DNA of 6,325 nucleotides, taken from NCBI GenBank assembly GCA_021204545.1, contig JAJPZF010000099.1:1-6325 (forward strand), in the 5' to 3' direction. Below the pieces are notes generated by a model that saw nothing but the letters and a program-made list of their open reading frames with translations, did no database searches and had not been told where the DNA came from. The stretch is from Prevotellaceae bacterium (GTDB taxonomy: Bacteria; Bacteroidota; Bacteroidia; Bacteroidales; Bacteroidaceae). The translations under genes and the position numbers were made by a program. Below are positions 6,140 to 6,325 of this stretch, piece by piece. Position 1 is the first letter of the stretch. Every line of letters starts with the position of its first letter.

Positions 6140-6171
6140 ATAACCCCGAAGGGGCTAAGTTAGTCGCCGCA
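6140..6171 (-). repeat. GCGGCGACTAAC repeat, right copy, inverted
   Basis: On the minus strand it begins TGCGGCGACTAAC and matches 2089-2120 at 27 of 32 positions. It contains a CCCC-GAA-GGGG hairpin (6144-6154). The left copy has CCCCCTCGGGA at the equivalent place, so the hairpin is weaker there. Confidence 0.6.
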
Positions 6172-6310
6172 ACGTGTCGTACGAGTTGTTGCGAAGGGCG
6201 TTCGGGCTGTTAATGCGCCTTTCCTTTGCTTCGCTTTGATTAAAAGAGTACCTTAGCCGGCGATAAAGTCTGCTTGCCATGATATACCCGATAGGAATAC
6301 AGAGTTTTGA

Positions 6311-6318
6311 TAAGTTGC
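6311..6318 (+). promoter_or_regulatory. Possible promoter for a gene beyond the window
   Basis: The stretch TTTTGATAAGTTGCGT (6305-6320) closely resembles the large gene's promoter region ATTTGATAACTTTGCGT (2207-2223). However, it is one T short of the TAnnTTTGC consensus and has no clear -33 box. It may drive a plus-strand gene starting outside the window. Confidence 0.3.
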
Positions 6319-6325
6319 GTGAGGG

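Larger units (their letters stand above)
6045..6325. other. Repeat-rich intergenic region to window end
   Basis: These 281 bases contain no well-supported gene. They carry an inverted copy of the CGGCTAC...CCCC unit (6075-6096), two CCCC-GAA-GGGG hairpins (6068-6078 and 6144-6154) and an inverted copy of the GCGGCGACTAAC element (6140-6171). The motifs are shared with the 1823-2212 region but in a different relative order. A 41-codon open frame on the minus strand (6280 to 6155) overlaps the repeat and is not called as a gene. Confidence 0.55.

Overview
The window looks like chromosomal DNA from an anaerobic member of the Bacteroidota, most likely Bacteroidales and probably close to Prevotellaceae. 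The grounds are a TAnnTTTGC-type -7 promoter element with an A/T-rich leader lacking a Shine-Dalgarno sequence, a large modular secreted protein with a C-terminal tail ending ...KVLVK, and the paired NifU-like and GGGtGRT genes common in gut anaerobes. Codon third positions in all three genes are strongly G/C-biased, so this is a GC-rich member. The taxonomic call is inference; no rRNA or marker gene is present.

Layout. Positions 15-1754 hold a two-gene operon: a NifU/IscU-like iron-sulfur scaffold protein with an extra C-terminal region, then 18 bases later a GGGtGRT-family protein preceded by a perfect AAGGAGG. A strong intrinsic terminator (1787-1822) closes the operon. Positions 1823-2212 contain no convincing gene but carry short repeats and small hairpins. 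A Bacteroidota-type -7 element (2213-2221) and an A/T-rich leader then lead into one large gene (2292-5981). It encodes a 1229-residue exported protein with an N-terminal beta-rich region, three related beta-sandwich modules separated by helical linkers, and a C-terminal sorting-like tail. A second strong terminator (6005-6044) follows. The last 280 bases are again repeat-rich noncoding DNA, possibly ending in the promoter of a gene beyond the window.

How the parts relate. The first two genes very probably work together on a metal-cluster-related task that has not been defined biochemically to my knowledge. The large gene is a separate transcription unit, probably a surface or secreted glycan-binding or adhesin-like protein with no visible catalytic domain. 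It is flanked on both sides by related intergenic repeat motifs, one pair inverted. The observations most worth following are the uncharacterised scaffold/GGGtGRT pair, the intergenic repeat family whose copies differ in a partly codon-like way, the modular architecture of the large protein, and a sharply bounded patch of foreign-looking codon use inside its second module.
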